The translations under genes were made by a program, and so were the position numbers. A DNA stretch of 64,000 nt. Source: an uncultured Bacteroidales bacterium. GTDB lineage: Bacteria; Bacteroidota; Bacteroidia; Bacteroidales; Bacteroidaceae. The stretch covers positions 62,001 to 126,000 of the forward strand of contig CACZMI010000002.1 of assembly GCA_902782245.1 (NCBI GenBank), written 5' to 3'. The notes under the pieces were generated by a model that searched no databases, had not been told where the DNA came from, and saw only the letters and a program-made list of their open reading frames with translations. This document shows, piece by piece, positions 35,824 through 44,255 of this stretch (position 1 is the first letter of the stretch; every line of letters begins with the position of its first letter).

Positions 35824-36405
35824 ATGGAACTCCCGTACAAGATAATACTGGCGTCAAACTCACCCCGCCGCCGTGAACTCCTGGGCGGTCTGGGACTGGA
35901 CTTTACCGTAAAGGTTATAAGCGGTATAGACGAGTCGTGGCCGCATAGCCTTAAAGGAGAGGATATCCCGCTCTACATTTCGCGTGAGAAGGCCGCCCCG
36001 TACAAATCACTCATCGGCCCCGATGAACTTGTAATTACGGCCGATACCATTGTCTATGTGGACGGAGAGGTGCTGGGCAAACCGCACGACAAGGCCGATG
36101 CCCGCCGTATGCTGCGCCTGATATCGGGCCGCTGGCATGAGGTGATAACGGGCGTAACGCTGATGACTGCCGCAAAGGAGCGCAGTTTTGCAGTAACCAC
36201 AAGAGTGCGTTTCTGCAACCTTACGGACGATGAGATAAACCGCTACGTGGAGAGCGGCCTGCCCATGGATAAAGCCGGCGCCTACGGCATCCAGGAATGG
36301 ATAGGCTACGTAGGAGTGGAGGCTATAGAGGGTAGTTATTTCAATGTCGTGGGCCTTCCGGTCCAGCGGCTCTACCGCGAACTCATAAACTTTTGCAAAA
36401 ACTAA
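35824..36405 (+). CDS. maf: Maf-like nucleoside triphosphate pyrophosphatase
   Basis: 193 residues. The SNSPRRRELL loop (about 11-20) and the VITADTIVYVDGEVLGKPHDKADA region are diagnostic of Maf/YhdE proteins, which hydrolyse non-canonical or selected nucleoside triphosphates (dTTP/UTP type) to monophosphates. The C-terminal GAYGIQEWIGY motif is also present. Last gene of the conserved run before the GH43 gene, 20 bases on. Confidence 0.93.
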   Translation: MELPYKIILASNSPRRRELLGGLGLDFTVKVISGIDESWPHSLKGEDIPLYISREKAAPYKSLIGPDELVITADTIVYVDGEVLGKPHDKADARRMLRLISGRWHEVITGVTLMTAAKERSFAVTTRVRFCNLTDDEINRYVESGLPMDKAGAYGIQEWIGYVGVEAIEGSYFNVVGLPVQRLYRELINFCKN

Positions 36406-36425
36406 TAATCAATATCCTTAAACTT

Positions 36426-39107
36426 ATGAAAACTTTTAAGCAATTACTGACCTTGGCAGCTATGCTGCCCGTTCTGGCATCGGCCCAGAACCCTATTATC
36501 AGCACCGTCTTTACCCCTGATCCGGCACCGTTCGTGTACGGAGACAAGGTATATCTTTTTACAGATCATGATGAGGACGGACGCAACCGTGACTTCAACA
36601 TGAAGGACTGGATGGTGTTCAGCACCGAGGATATGGTGAACTGGACCTATCTGGGCACCCAAGTATCAACCGCCACATTCAAGTGGGCCCGTCAGGGACA
36701 GCGCGCGTGGGCCTGCCAGGCTGTAGAGCGTAACGGCAAGTGGTATTGGTACGTATGCTGCAACAAGGCAACCGGCGGCGATGCACTGGCTGTTGCCGTG
36801 GCCGATGACCCGCAGGGACCCTGGACCGATGCCATTGGCGGCCCGCTGGCCGAAGGATTCGGATTCATCGACCCCACAGTATTTATTGATGATGATGGCC
36901 GTGCTTATCTGTTCTGGGGCAACAAAGGCCTCTGGTACGGAGAACTTAACGATGATATGGTATCGTTCAAGAACGGCTGGCAGGAGGTTCCCGGCTACCA
37001 CGATCCCGAGTGCTTTGGTGAGCTGCAGAGCAAGATGAACTGGGCCAAGGGCCAGAACGAGATGATGACCCAGTATGAGGAGGGTCCCTGGGTGATGAAA
37101 CGTAACGGAACATATTATATATCATATCCCGCAGGCGGCGTGCCCGAGCATATGGCATACTCTACCGCTCCTACCATAAACGGCCCCTGGACATATCGCG
37201 GCCGCATAATGGATGAGGCGGAGAACAGCTTTACCATTCATGGCGGCAACATCACATTCAAGGGCCGTGACTTTATGTTCTACCACAACGGCGGACTGCC
37301 CGGTGGTGGCGGCTACAACCGCAGCGCTTGCGTGGAGGAGTTCAAATGGAACGAAGACGGCACATTCCCGTTCATGAAGTTTACCAAAGAGGGTGTTGTG
37401 ACTCCGGTCAAGAACCTGGATCCGTACACCCGCGTTGAGGCTGAGACTCAGGCCGAATCACGCGGTCTCAAGGTAGACCGCCGTGCAGGCCGTGACCATT
37501 TTGTTACCGATATCGATGACGGCGACTGGATCCGCGTACGCTCGGTTGACTTTAAGGACTGCGGCCAGAAGGCTGTAGTGGTTGTGGTAGGCGAGCAGAA
37601 AGGCAAGGGAACCATAGAGTTTTACACAGATAAAATGGAGGGCGAGCCCTTCTGTAAGGTGCCCGTAAATACCGACAATGCAGGATTCCGCACCGCAGCA
37701 TTCACTTATCTGATTGATACCGATGTACAGGGCGTACACGATGTCTATCTCAAGTTCAGTTGCGAGACAGAGAAACCGTTCACCCTTGACTGGTGGCAGT
37801 TCAACGCGCACGCCAACATGCCTCTGGTCCAGACCCGCTTTACGGCCGATCCCGCACCTGTGGTGATAGGTGATAAGGTCTATCTCTATACCACCCATGA
37901 CAACGACGGAGCCCGCGGCTTCCAGATGTTTGACTGGCTGCTCTACACTTCGGACGACCTGAAAAACTGGCAGGACTTCGGGCCCGTAGCGTCACTTGAT
38001 GATTTCAAGTATTATGACGGCAATAACGGAGCCTGGGCAGAGCAGGTGGTCGAGGCCAACGGCCAGTACTACATGTATTGCCCCATTCACGGTCACGGAA
38101 TAGGCGTTCTGGTATCGGACACACCTTACGGTCCGTTCAGAGATCCGCTGGGTGAGCCTCTGGTATGGCAGAAAGAGCATTGGGATGATATTGATCCCAC
38201 GGTGCTTATTGATGATGACGGACAGGCATACATGTATTGGGGAAATCCCAACCTGTATTCCGTAAAGTTGGGCAAGGATATGATATCACTGGCCGGTCCT
38301 ATCGTGAAGCATCCCAAGATTGAGGATTATCAGGAGGGTCCGTGGATATGGAAGCATGACGGACACTACTATCTGGCGTTTGCATCCACCTGCTGCCCCG
38401 AGGGTATCGGCTATGCCATGAGTGACAGTCCCGAGGGTCCCTGGGAGTACAAAGGTCATATCATGGACCACACTGTACGCACACGCGGCAACCATCCGGG
38501 CATCATCGAATTCAAGGGGCAGAGTTATGTGTTCGGCCTTAACTATGAAATAATGCATCTTAAGACCTTTGCACATGCCGAGCAGCGATCAGTCTCTATG
38601 GCTCCCATGTATTACAATGAGGACGGCACCATCAAGGAGGTTCCGTATTTTCTGGATAATGTAGTGGAGCAGGTGGCCGATTTTGATCCGATGCGCAGGG
38701 TGGAGGCCGAGACAATGGCCTGGGGCTACGGACTCAAGACCAGTTATCTGGATACAGATTTTGAGTATACCGAGGAGGATGGATATCAGCCCAGAAACAT
38801 GTATGTACACGATATTGATGACGGAGAGTATATACTGCTCAAGGGCGTAGATTTTGGCCGCAAGGGAGCAAAGAAGTTCCTGGCGTCGGTGGGATCGGAC
38901 GGATACGGAACGATTTCAATCTATCTGGACAGCAGGGACGGAGCACCTGCCGCAGTGGTTCCGGTAAAAGCCACCGGCGGTAAGACAAATTTCTCACTGC
39001 TGACCACACGCTTTAAGCGTCGTATACGCGGCAAGCATGACCTCTATCTGGTATTCAACGGCGGCGGAAAGGACCTCTTTACCTTTGACTGGTGGCGCAT
39101 GAAATAG
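36426..39107 (+). CDS. Double GH43 arabinofuranosidase/xylosidase with carbohydrate-binding modules
   Basis: 893 residues from the ATG at 36426, which starts the signal peptide (MKTFKQLLTLAAMLPVLASAQ). Two full GH43 five-blade propellers: the first (about 25-345) starts TPDPAPF with Asp32 as base and has FIDPTVFIDDDG and EGPWVMKRNG; the second (about 465-780) repeats TADPAPV, DIDPTVLIDDDG and EGPWIWKHDG. Each is followed by a CBM6-like domain (about 350-455 and 785-893) with the paired DWW end motif. It likely removes arabinose or xylose side chains from xylan. Most GH43 enzymes have one catalytic module. Confidence 0.93.
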   Translation: MKTFKQLLTLAAMLPVLASAQNPIISTVFTPDPAPFVYGDKVYLFTDHDEDGRNRDFNMKDWMVFSTEDMVNWTYLGTQVSTATFKWARQGQRAWACQAVERNGKWYWYVCCNKATGGDALAVAVADDPQGPWTDAIGGPLAEGFGFIDPTVFIDDDGRAYLFWGNKGLWYGELNDDMVSFKNGWQEVPGYHDPECFGELQSKMNWAKGQNEMMTQYEEGPWVMKRNGTYYISYPAGGVPEHMAYSTAPTINGPWTYRGRIMDEAENSFTIHGGNITFKGRDFMFYHNGGLPGGGGYNRSACVEEFKWNEDGTFPFMKFTKEGVVTPVKNLDPYTRVEAETQAESRGLKVDRRAGRDHFVTDIDDGDWIRVRSVDFKDCGQKAVVVVVGEQKGKGTIEFYTDKMEGEPFCKVPVNTDNAGFRTAAFTYLIDTDVQGVHDVYLKFSCETEKPFTLDWWQFNAHANMPLVQTRFTADPAPVVIGDKVYLYTTHDNDGARGFQMFDWLLYTSDDLKNWQDFGPVASLDDFKYYDGNNGAWAEQVVEANGQYYMYCPIHGHGIGVLVSDTPYGPFRDPLGEPLVWQKEHWDDIDPTVLIDDDGQAYMYWGNPNLYSVKLGKDMISLAGPIVKHPKIEDYQEGPWIWKHDGHYYLAFASTCCPEGIGYAMSDSPEGPWEYKGHIMDHTVRTRGNHPGIIEFKGQSYVFGLNYEIMHLKTFAHAEQRSVSMAPMYYNEDGTIKEVPYFLDNVVEQVADFDPMRRVEAETMAWGYGLKTSYLDTDFEYTEEDGYQPRNMYVHDIDDGEYILLKGVDFGRKGAKKFLASVGSDGYGTISIYLDSRDGAPAAVVPVKATGGKTNFSLLTTRFKRRIRGKHDLYLVFNGGGKDLFTFDWWRMK

Positions 39108-39117
39108 TGTTTTTTAG

Positions 39118-39125
39118 TAACTTTG
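39118..39125 (+). promoter_or_regulatory. -7 box before the DUF2279 gene
   Basis: TAACTTTG with nine bases to the ATG at 39135, so the transcript would begin only a few bases before the start codon. Confidence 0.6.
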
Positions 39126-39134
39126 CGGACTGTT

Positions 39135-40202
39135 ATGATCTACTCTCTCAAAAGGTTCGCATCGTTACTGCTCACTATTGCCGTTGCAGTAAGTCAGGTT
39201 AGCGCGGCAACGTTTGAATTGAACATCGGCCCTTATTTTGCATCGGACCATACACCTGAGGCCCATGTACAGACACCCGGGCTCAACAGGAGCGCGGCAA
39301 TTGTGGTGGGGACCGAGGCCGTTCTTATTACGGGCATAATGGCATCACTCTACTCGTCTTGGTACTCCGGCACCGAGACGGGTGGATTCCATTTCTATAA
39401 CGATAACCGTGAGTGGCTTATGATGGACAAACTGGGGCATGCCAACTCTTGCTACAATTTTGCCAACATAGGCTATGAGGCGCTTGTAATGACGGGACTG
39501 GACGAGAGGCGCTCCCTGCTGTACGGCGCGCCGCTGGGCATAACAATCATGACCATGGTTGAGGTTTTTGACGGTCTGTCCGGCAATTGGGGCTTCTCAT
39601 GGGGCGATATGACGGCCAATATTCTGGGTACGGGGCTATTTATGGGGCAGCAGGCCCTGTGGCATGAGCAGCGCATAGCTCTCAAATACTCTTATCATAA
39701 TTCGGGACTGGCAAAATATAATGTGAGCAACCCGGTCACGATGGAGAGGGATTACATAATAGGTAAGGATTGGCTGGACCGACTGTATGAGGACTACAGC
39801 GGCATAACCATATGGGCCGCATTTGATGTCAAATCACTGTTTATGAACGATGACAGCCGATACCCATCGTGGCTGGGGTGGGCCGTCGGGTTTGGTGCCG
39901 AGGGAATGACGGGAGAGTATAACAATCTGCGCCCTGCCGCTTCTGTGGGTGCTGACGGCAACTGGGGTCGCGGATGGGAGTATGATCCGGTAAACGCGCC
40001 CGGTCAGTTGGCTTACTTGCCTGATGACGCCCGCCAGCGCAGACTTTTCCTTGCTCCTGACATAGACATATCGCGTATTCCATGCCGCAACAAGACCCTG
40101 AAGCATGTGCTGAGGGTACTTAGCGCTATCAAACTTCCTACACCTGCCGTAGAATACCGTCCCGGTGAGAGCCGGCTCTGCTGGCACTGGCTCTATTTCT
40201 GA
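39135..40202 (+). CDS. DUF2279-family (YfiM-like) envelope protein
   Basis: 355 residues from the ATG at 39135; an in-frame TTG inside the -7 box is not used. Signal peptide (LLLTIAVAVSQVSA). The stretch NDNREWLMMDKLGHANSCYNF is the DUF2279 core (W-x-x-x-D-K-x-G-H-x-x-x-x-Y). Several hydrophobic segments follow, so it probably sits in the outer membrane or periplasm. Function unknown. Its stop codon TGA is the first triplet of a dispersed repeat. Confidence 0.82.
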   Translation: MIYSLKRFASLLLTIAVAVSQVSAATFELNIGPYFASDHTPEAHVQTPGLNRSAAIVVGTEAVLITGIMASLYSSWYSGTETGGFHFYNDNREWLMMDKLGHANSCYNFANIGYEALVMTGLDERRSLLYGAPLGITIMTMVEVFDGLSGNWGFSWGDMTANILGTGLFMGQQALWHEQRIALKYSYHNSGLAKYNVSNPVTMERDYIIGKDWLDRLYEDYSGITIWAAFDVKSLFMNDDSRYPSWLGWAVGFGAEGMTGEYNNLRPAASVGADGNWGRGWEYDPVNAPGQLAYLPDDARQRRLFLAPDIDISRIPCRNKTLKHVLRVLSAIKLPTPAVEYRPGESRLCWHWLYF

Positions 40203-40243
40203 CGCAAAGGGGTCGATACAAAAGGGGACAGTCCCCTTTTGTA
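40200..40243. repeat. Composite palindromic repeat (families B and A) at a stop codon
   Basis: TGACGCAAAGGGG (family B head), whose TGA is the stop of the DUF2279 gene, is joined to a family A palindrome with arms TACAAAAGGGG and CCCCTTTTGTA (40217-40243). It lies exactly between two convergent genes and can fold as a strong hairpin, so it may also act as a terminator. Confidence 0.9.
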
Positions 40244-40699
40244 CTATTTTATTGTATAGACCAGCTTGTATTTTTGAGTACGGATCTCTGATTTTTTCCA
40301 GGCTCCGGTCCCATCGGAATTGCAGTCCAGGATATTGTTGTCGGCAGGCGAATATACAATACTGTCCTGCCCGTATCGGTCGGTCAAAGTCTTGTAAGAG
40401 TGAATGTAGCCGGTGCTGTCGGCAAACTCAAACCAAACCGTATCGGCCGGGAACGTCTTTACGTACATGGACCATCGGTCGGTATCGGGAATCTCAAGCT
40501 CTTGTCCATCAATGACTTGGTACGACTTCTCAATGCTTGACCCCTTGTCAAAAATCACCTTTACGTCCTTGCCGCTTTCATTGCGGATAAAGGAGAAATA
40601 CTCCCGTTTTTCCAGCATTCCCAGCAGATTTCTCTCGCATGATTCGAGCCCCAGAAGGACAAGACACGCCAAAATACTTATGACAACACATTTTTTCAT
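40244..40699 (-). CDS. Small lipoprotein of unknown function
   Basis: 151 residues with a lipoprotein signal ending GLESC (cysteine about 20). The mature part is charged and strand-rich, ending in a Lys-rich tail (RTQKYKLVYTIK). No family recognised. A clear -7 box sits five bases before the ATG, so it is transcribed alone and probably without a leader, although the DUF4359-type gene lies just upstream on the same strand. Confidence 0.75.
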   Translation of the reverse strand: MKKCVVISILACLVLLGLESCERNLLGMLEKREYFSFIRNESGKDVKVIFDKGSSIEKSYQVIDGQELEIPDTDRWSMYVKTFPADTVWFEFADSTGYIHSYKTLTDRYGQDSIVYSPADNNILDCNSDGTGAWKKSEIRTQKYKLVYTIK

Positions 40700-40704
40700 A
40701 ACCG

Positions 40705-40712
40705 CAAAGGTA
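40705..40712 (-). promoter_or_regulatory. -7 box directly before the small lipoprotein gene
   Basis: TACCTTTG on the minus strand, five bases from the ATG at 40699. Overlap with the 3' end of the neighbouring region leaves no room for a ribosome binding site in the transcript. Confidence 0.65.
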
Positions 40713-40715
40713 CAA

Positions 40716-41114
40716 TCAATCGACTCGAATATTCAGGCCATCGTTAATATTGTAATCAAAATTCGTGGTGCCAAGTGAGATGTTTTTCTCTTTCGGGGAG
40801 AGGAAAACCATGCCCAGAACACCTATGGTAATAGTCTCGGCGGGTTCTCCGGCCTTGGCTACGCTAAAAAGACCGTAGTTCTTAACCACCAGATTCTTGT
40901 CAATAAAAATGTCCAGAAGTTGAGTTCCCGCGGCCGATAATACCTTAACAAAAGGATTTTCAGTATCAATGTTTTCAGTGTTCAACTCGCTCTTGACCAA
41001 CCCGGTCAATTGATCCCTAATCACTCTTTTGTGCTTCTCCTTACTCGGGCAGGTGATTACCAAAAGGGCCGAAACTGCAACCACCGCCACAACAATCTTA
41101 GTAATTCTTTTCAT
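40716..41114 (-). CDS. Small DUF4359-like exported protein
   Basis: 132 residues from the ATG at 41114; the longer frame runs back through a repeat and is unlikely. An N-terminal hydrophobic segment ends in VITCPSKEKHK; this TCPxxxxH pattern after a membrane segment is what I associate with DUF4359. The rest (FVKVLSAAGTQLLDIFIDKNLVVKNYGLFSVAK) looks like a small membrane-attached domain. Function unknown. Confidence 0.6.
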   Translation of the reverse strand: MKRITKIVVAVVAVSALLVITCPSKEKHKRVIRDQLTGLVKSELNTENIDTENPFVKVLSAAGTQLLDIFIDKNLVVKNYGLFSVAKAGEPAETITIGVLGMVFLSPKEKNISLGTTNFDYNINDGLNIRVD

Positions 41115-41161
41115 AAGACAAATGTTTCCCAATAGACGCACAACGCTCTGAATTGTTAAAG

Positions 41162-41202
41162 TGACGCAAAAATGATACAAAAGGGGTCTGTCCCCTTTTG
41201 TA
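41162..41202. repeat. Composite palindromic repeat (families B and A) between divergent genes
   Basis: TGACGCAAAAATGA is followed by a family A palindrome, arms TACAAAAGGGG and CCCCTTTTGTA with centre TCTGT (41176-41202). Same order as at 40200-40243. It lies between two divergent genes, so it cannot serve as a terminator for either. Confidence 0.88.
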
Positions 41203-41211
41203 TCTTTTTTG

Positions 41212-41219
41212 TATGTTTG
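41212..41219 (+). promoter_or_regulatory. -7 box of the GH35-type gene
   Basis: TATGTTTG, an exact TAnnTTTG match 23 bases before the ATG at 41243, starting right after a dispersed palindrome, which may therefore influence the -33 region. Confidence 0.65.
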
Positions 41220-41242
41220 CTGATAATACATTTCGTTGGCAT

Positions 41243-42856
41243 ATGAAAAAGGTCTTTATTGCGCTGATTGTGTTGTTATGGCCAGTTGTGAATGCGGTAT
41301 CGCAGAGTATGATTCTGGGTGGTGAGTTGAGCAACTCGGCAGCCACATCGGTCCATGATATAGATGAGGTCCTTCCGCGCATGAAATCATTGGGTCTGAA
41401 CACAGTGCTGGTACCCGCTTATTGGGAGCTGCTGGAACCTGTTGAGGGCAAGTTTGACTTTACGCTCATTGACCGGACAATCGACGTGGCACGCAGCCAG
41501 GACCTTAAGATAGTGTTCCTCTGGTTCGGGGCGTGGAAAAACTCAATGTCCTGTTATGCTCCGGGATGGTTCAAGCAGGACACCAAGCGCTTTCCCAGGG
41601 CCGAAACAGCTGCCGGAAAGCCGCTTGAGATAGCCAGTTGTTTCAGTGACAACGTTCTCAAGGCCGATCTCAAGGCATTCAGCGCCCTGATGGAACGCAT
41701 TGGTCAGAAAGATCCGCAGCACCAGGTAGTGAGCATGATGCAGATTGAGAATGAGATAGGTATGCTGGAATCGGCCCGTGACCACTCCAGGCTTGCAGAG
41801 AAGGCATACATCGGCCAGGTCCCTGAAGTGTTGCTCAAGAAACTGGGCATAAAGAAAGGAGGCACCTGGGCGCAGGTATTTGGAGCCGATGAATATGCCG
41901 ATGAAAAATTCATGGCATATAATTACGCCTGCTATGTGGAACAGCTGGCTCTTGCGGCGCGCTCCATCCACGACATGCCGCTTTTTGTGAATGCCGCCAT
42001 GAACAGCCGCGGCCGCAAGCCGGGTGACTATCCGTCAGCCGGTCCTCTGGCGCATCTGATAGATTTCTGGAACGCAGGTGCTCCCAGCATAGATTTCCTG
42101 GCTCCCGATATTTACGATACCGGGTTCAGAATGTGGGCCGGGAGGTATGCCGTTCCCGCACGTCCGCAGGATGGCGGTGTCGTCAGGAACAGGCTGTTCA
42201 TCCCCGAGACCCGATGCTGCAGGGATTGCGGAGTGAGGGCGATGTATGCGTTCGGCGAGCATGACGCTTTGGGCTTTTCGCCGTTTGCAATTGACCAGGC
42301 ATCGGCCGATGAGACCGATAACATCACAAAAGCCTACAATCTGCTAAGACAGGTCTCAAATCTGAAACCGGCCGACAGGAAGAACTCCTGGGGACTGCTC
42401 TTTGACCAGGAGGATACAGAGCGGATTATCGATGATGAAGGCACAGTAATGACCTGCCGTCACTATTATACTCTGCCTTGGGACCCGCGTGCCACCGACG
42501 GAACGCAATGGCCCGAGGGTGGCGCCATGCTGATAAAAGTGGGTCGATATGACTATCTGCTGGCCGGTTGCGGAGTCGTGGTTGATTTCAAGACCCGCAC
42601 CGAAAAGGAACAGGAGCAGAATAAGACGTTGGGTGAAGATGGATTTGCCCAATCCGGAACTGATTCAGATGCACGCACCGACAGGTTCAGGGGAAAACGC
42701 CTGGGACTGTTGTCGGTCGATGAGGTACAGATTGCACCGGATGGCCAGCTGATATATCTGCGGCGCGAAAACGGAGATCAGAGCCATCAGGGACGGCACG
42801 CACGCATCGGTACCGATGACTGGAAGATCCTGCACATCAAACTCTACGAATATTGA
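41243..42856 (+). CDS. GH35-type beta-galactosidase with DUF5597 C-terminal domain
   Basis: 537 residues from the ATG at 41243, which begins the signal peptide (LIVLLWPVVNAVSQ). TIM-barrel with GLNTVLVPAYWELLEPVEG near the start, acid/base Glu in QIENEIGML (about 169) and nucleophile Glu in FIPETRC (about 322). The last 150 residues match the DUF5597 beta-domain found in this GH35-like group. Likely exported galactosidase acting on plant or host glycans. It could belong to a related clan GH-A family instead of GH35 proper. Confidence 0.85.
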   Translation: MKKVFIALIVLLWPVVNAVSQSMILGGELSNSAATSVHDIDEVLPRMKSLGLNTVLVPAYWELLEPVEGKFDFTLIDRTIDVARSQDLKIVFLWFGAWKNSMSCYAPGWFKQDTKRFPRAETAAGKPLEIASCFSDNVLKADLKAFSALMERIGQKDPQHQVVSMMQIENEIGMLESARDHSRLAEKAYIGQVPEVLLKKLGIKKGGTWAQVFGADEYADEKFMAYNYACYVEQLALAARSIHDMPLFVNAAMNSRGRKPGDYPSAGPLAHLIDFWNAGAPSIDFLAPDIYDTGFRMWAGRYAVPARPQDGGVVRNRLFIPETRCCRDCGVRAMYAFGEHDALGFSPFAIDQASADETDNITKAYNLLRQVSNLKPADRKNSWGLLFDQEDTERIIDDEGTVMTCRHYYTLPWDPRATDGTQWPEGGAMLIKVGRYDYLLAGCGVVVDFKTRTEKEQEQNKTLGEDGFAQSGTDSDARTDRFRGKRLGLLSVDEVQIAPDGQLIYLRRENGDQSHQGRHARIGTDDWKILHIKLYEY

Positions 42857-42869
42857 CCGGACAAAGTAG

Positions 42870-42896
42870 TACAAAAGGGGACTGTCCCCTTTTGTA
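42870..42896. repeat. Family A palindrome after the GH35-type gene
   Basis: Arms TACAAAAGGGG and CCCCTTTTGTA with centre ACTGT, 14 bases after the stop codon. May double as a terminator hairpin for the plus-strand gene. Confidence 0.88.
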
Positions 42897-42976
42897 TGTT
42901 TGACCTTCGGTCCAAGATAGGCTGCGCCTCGGTAGAAAAAATGAGTAAACTCCTTTTTTCTCCTCTCGGCTTTCAC

Positions 42977-42984
42977 TATCTTTG
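42977..42984 (+). promoter_or_regulatory. -7 box of the Rpn-family gene
   Basis: TATCTTTG, 131 bases before the ATG at 43116. It leaves a long leader that holds the hairpin at 43000-43042. Confidence 0.65.
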
Positions 42985-42999
42985 TATCGCTAATACCGT

Positions 43000-43042
43000 A
43001 AGGCGCTCCATCAGCACAAAACAGGTGTTAGCGGAGCGCCTT
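43000..43042 (+). promoter_or_regulatory. Strong hairpin in the leader of the Rpn-family gene
   Basis: The arms AAGGCGCTCC and GGAGCGCCTT pair perfectly over 10 bp, with a partly pairing loop (CAGCAC and GTGTTA). It is followed by TCGTATTGTTT, weaker than a true terminator tail. It could be an attenuator, a stability element or a nuclease recognition site. Confidence 0.65.
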
Positions 43043-43115
43043 TCGTATTGTTTGCCGCACACATGTGCGTTGGGTTTAGTCTACCCTATATTATTAACTA
43101 TTAATACTTTTGGAA

Positions 43116-44060
43116 ATGAAAACCAAAAACACAAAAGACCGTGAGACCACTCACGAAGAGAACATGGAGAAGGCCCGCCGCTACGGGATTAAGTACATTG
43201 ACCTTAAGATTGACTTTGCCTTCAAGTTTGTATTTGGAACGCATGGCAAGGAGGATCTGTTGCTTCAGCTTATTGATAGCATTCTGCCCGATAAGCACAT
43301 AGTAAGCGTCACGCTGGGCCCTCAAGAGCAGATGCCCGACAACCCTGAAAAACGCCGCTCCATCTACGACATCAACTGTACAACCGAAAGCGGTACCCAC
43401 ATCACTGTCGAGATGCAGTGCGCCAAGCAGAGCGATTTCAACAACCGTATGGTCTATTATTCCAGCTACACGCTGCGCAACACCCTTAAACGCGGCGAGG
43501 AGGGTTTTGAGTACCCGGAGCTGTATGTGATAGGTATCCTGGATTTCCTGTTGCCGGGCGTCAGGGAGAACCCCGAGGTGGTAAACCACTACAGCCTCAG
43601 GAATGACCGCGATGACGGAATCTTGCTTACCGACACGCTGCACTACGTGACCATAGAACTGCCAAAGTTTAACAAACAGCTTGACGAGCTGGACGGCCCA
43701 CTTGACAACATGCTCTATCTATTCTGTAATCTTGGCAGGATGAAAGAGATTCCCGTTTATTTCAAAGACAAAAATTTGGACAAGTTATTTGAAACCACTA
43801 TGTTTGCAAACATGACACAAGAACAGCAAGACCGATATTTCCGCGAGTTCATGTACGAGATGGACCAGAAGAGCCGCATGCGCACGGCCCGTGAGGACGG
43901 CATTGCCGAAGGTAAAGCCGAAGGGCTAGCTGAAGGTGAAGCCCGTGGTCGTGCTGAAGGTCGTGCTGATACCGCCCGCGCTATGAAAGCCGAAGGGCTG
44001 CCGATTGAAGTAATAGCCCGTTGTACCGGCTTGACCCAAGACCAGATAGCAGAACTCTAG
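43116..44060 (+). CDS. Rpn-family PD-(D/E)XK nuclease / putative transposase
   Basis: 314 residues from the ATG at 43116. The Rpn/YhgA-like core runs from about 20 to 240: DLKIDFAFKFVFG, RRSIYDINCTTESGTHITVEMQ (the D...ExQ catalytic pattern) and the late YLFCNLGRMKEIP. The C-terminal tail has a short Ala/Glu/Gly repeat (EGKAEGLAEGEARGRAEG). Such proteins are DNA nucleases that promote RecA-independent recombination; many are toxin-like or defensive. It stands alone between two hairpins and beside dense palindromic repeats. Confidence 0.9.
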   Translation: MKTKNTKDRETTHEENMEKARRYGIKYIDLKIDFAFKFVFGTHGKEDLLLQLIDSILPDKHIVSVTLGPQEQMPDNPEKRRSIYDINCTTESGTHITVEMQCAKQSDFNNRMVYYSSYTLRNTLKRGEEGFEYPELYVIGILDFLLPGVRENPEVVNHYSLRNDRDDGILLTDTLHYVTIELPKFNKQLDELDGPLDNMLYLFCNLGRMKEIPVYFKDKNLDKLFETTMFANMTQEQQDRYFREFMYEMDQKSRMRTAREDGIAEGKAEGLAEGEARGRAEGRADTARAMKAEGLPIEVIARCTGLTQDQIAEL

Positions 44061-44085
44061 CTTAGGCTAATCCAATCAACATATT

Positions 44086-44133
44086 GAGCGGTTCAATAAG
44101 TACACCACAGTATTATTGAACCGCTCATTTGTT
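44086..44133 (+). terminator. Terminator after the Rpn-family gene
   Basis: A perfect 14-bp stem (GAGCGGTTCAATAA with its complement at 44113-44126) and ATTTGTTT tail, 25 bases after the stop. It is followed directly by a family B repeat. Confidence 0.88.
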
Positions 44134-44255
44134 TGACGCAAAGGGGTCGTTTCGTTTTGCGTCCGGGAATTTATCGTGCAGTTTATCGTGCAGTTTATTC
44201 TGCAATGGCGCACCCCGATGACGCAAAGGGAAACGACCCCAATGCGGCGTTTTTA
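44134..44255. repeat. Two family B repeats around a 12-base triple tandem repeat
   Basis: TGACGCAAAGGGGTCGTTT (44134) pairs with TTTTGCGTC; a second copy at 44219-44255 has GACGCAAAGGG, AAACGACCCC and AATGCGGCG. Between them are three 12-base tandem units at 44170, 44182 and 44194 (TTTATCGTGCAG twice, then TTTATTCTGCAA). The end touches the stop of the flavodoxin-type gene on the opposite strand. Confidence 0.88.

Noticed and set aside
43116..44060. Insertion sequence transposase
   Set aside because: Rpn-family proteins are nucleases; no terminal inverted repeats or target duplication flank the gene.
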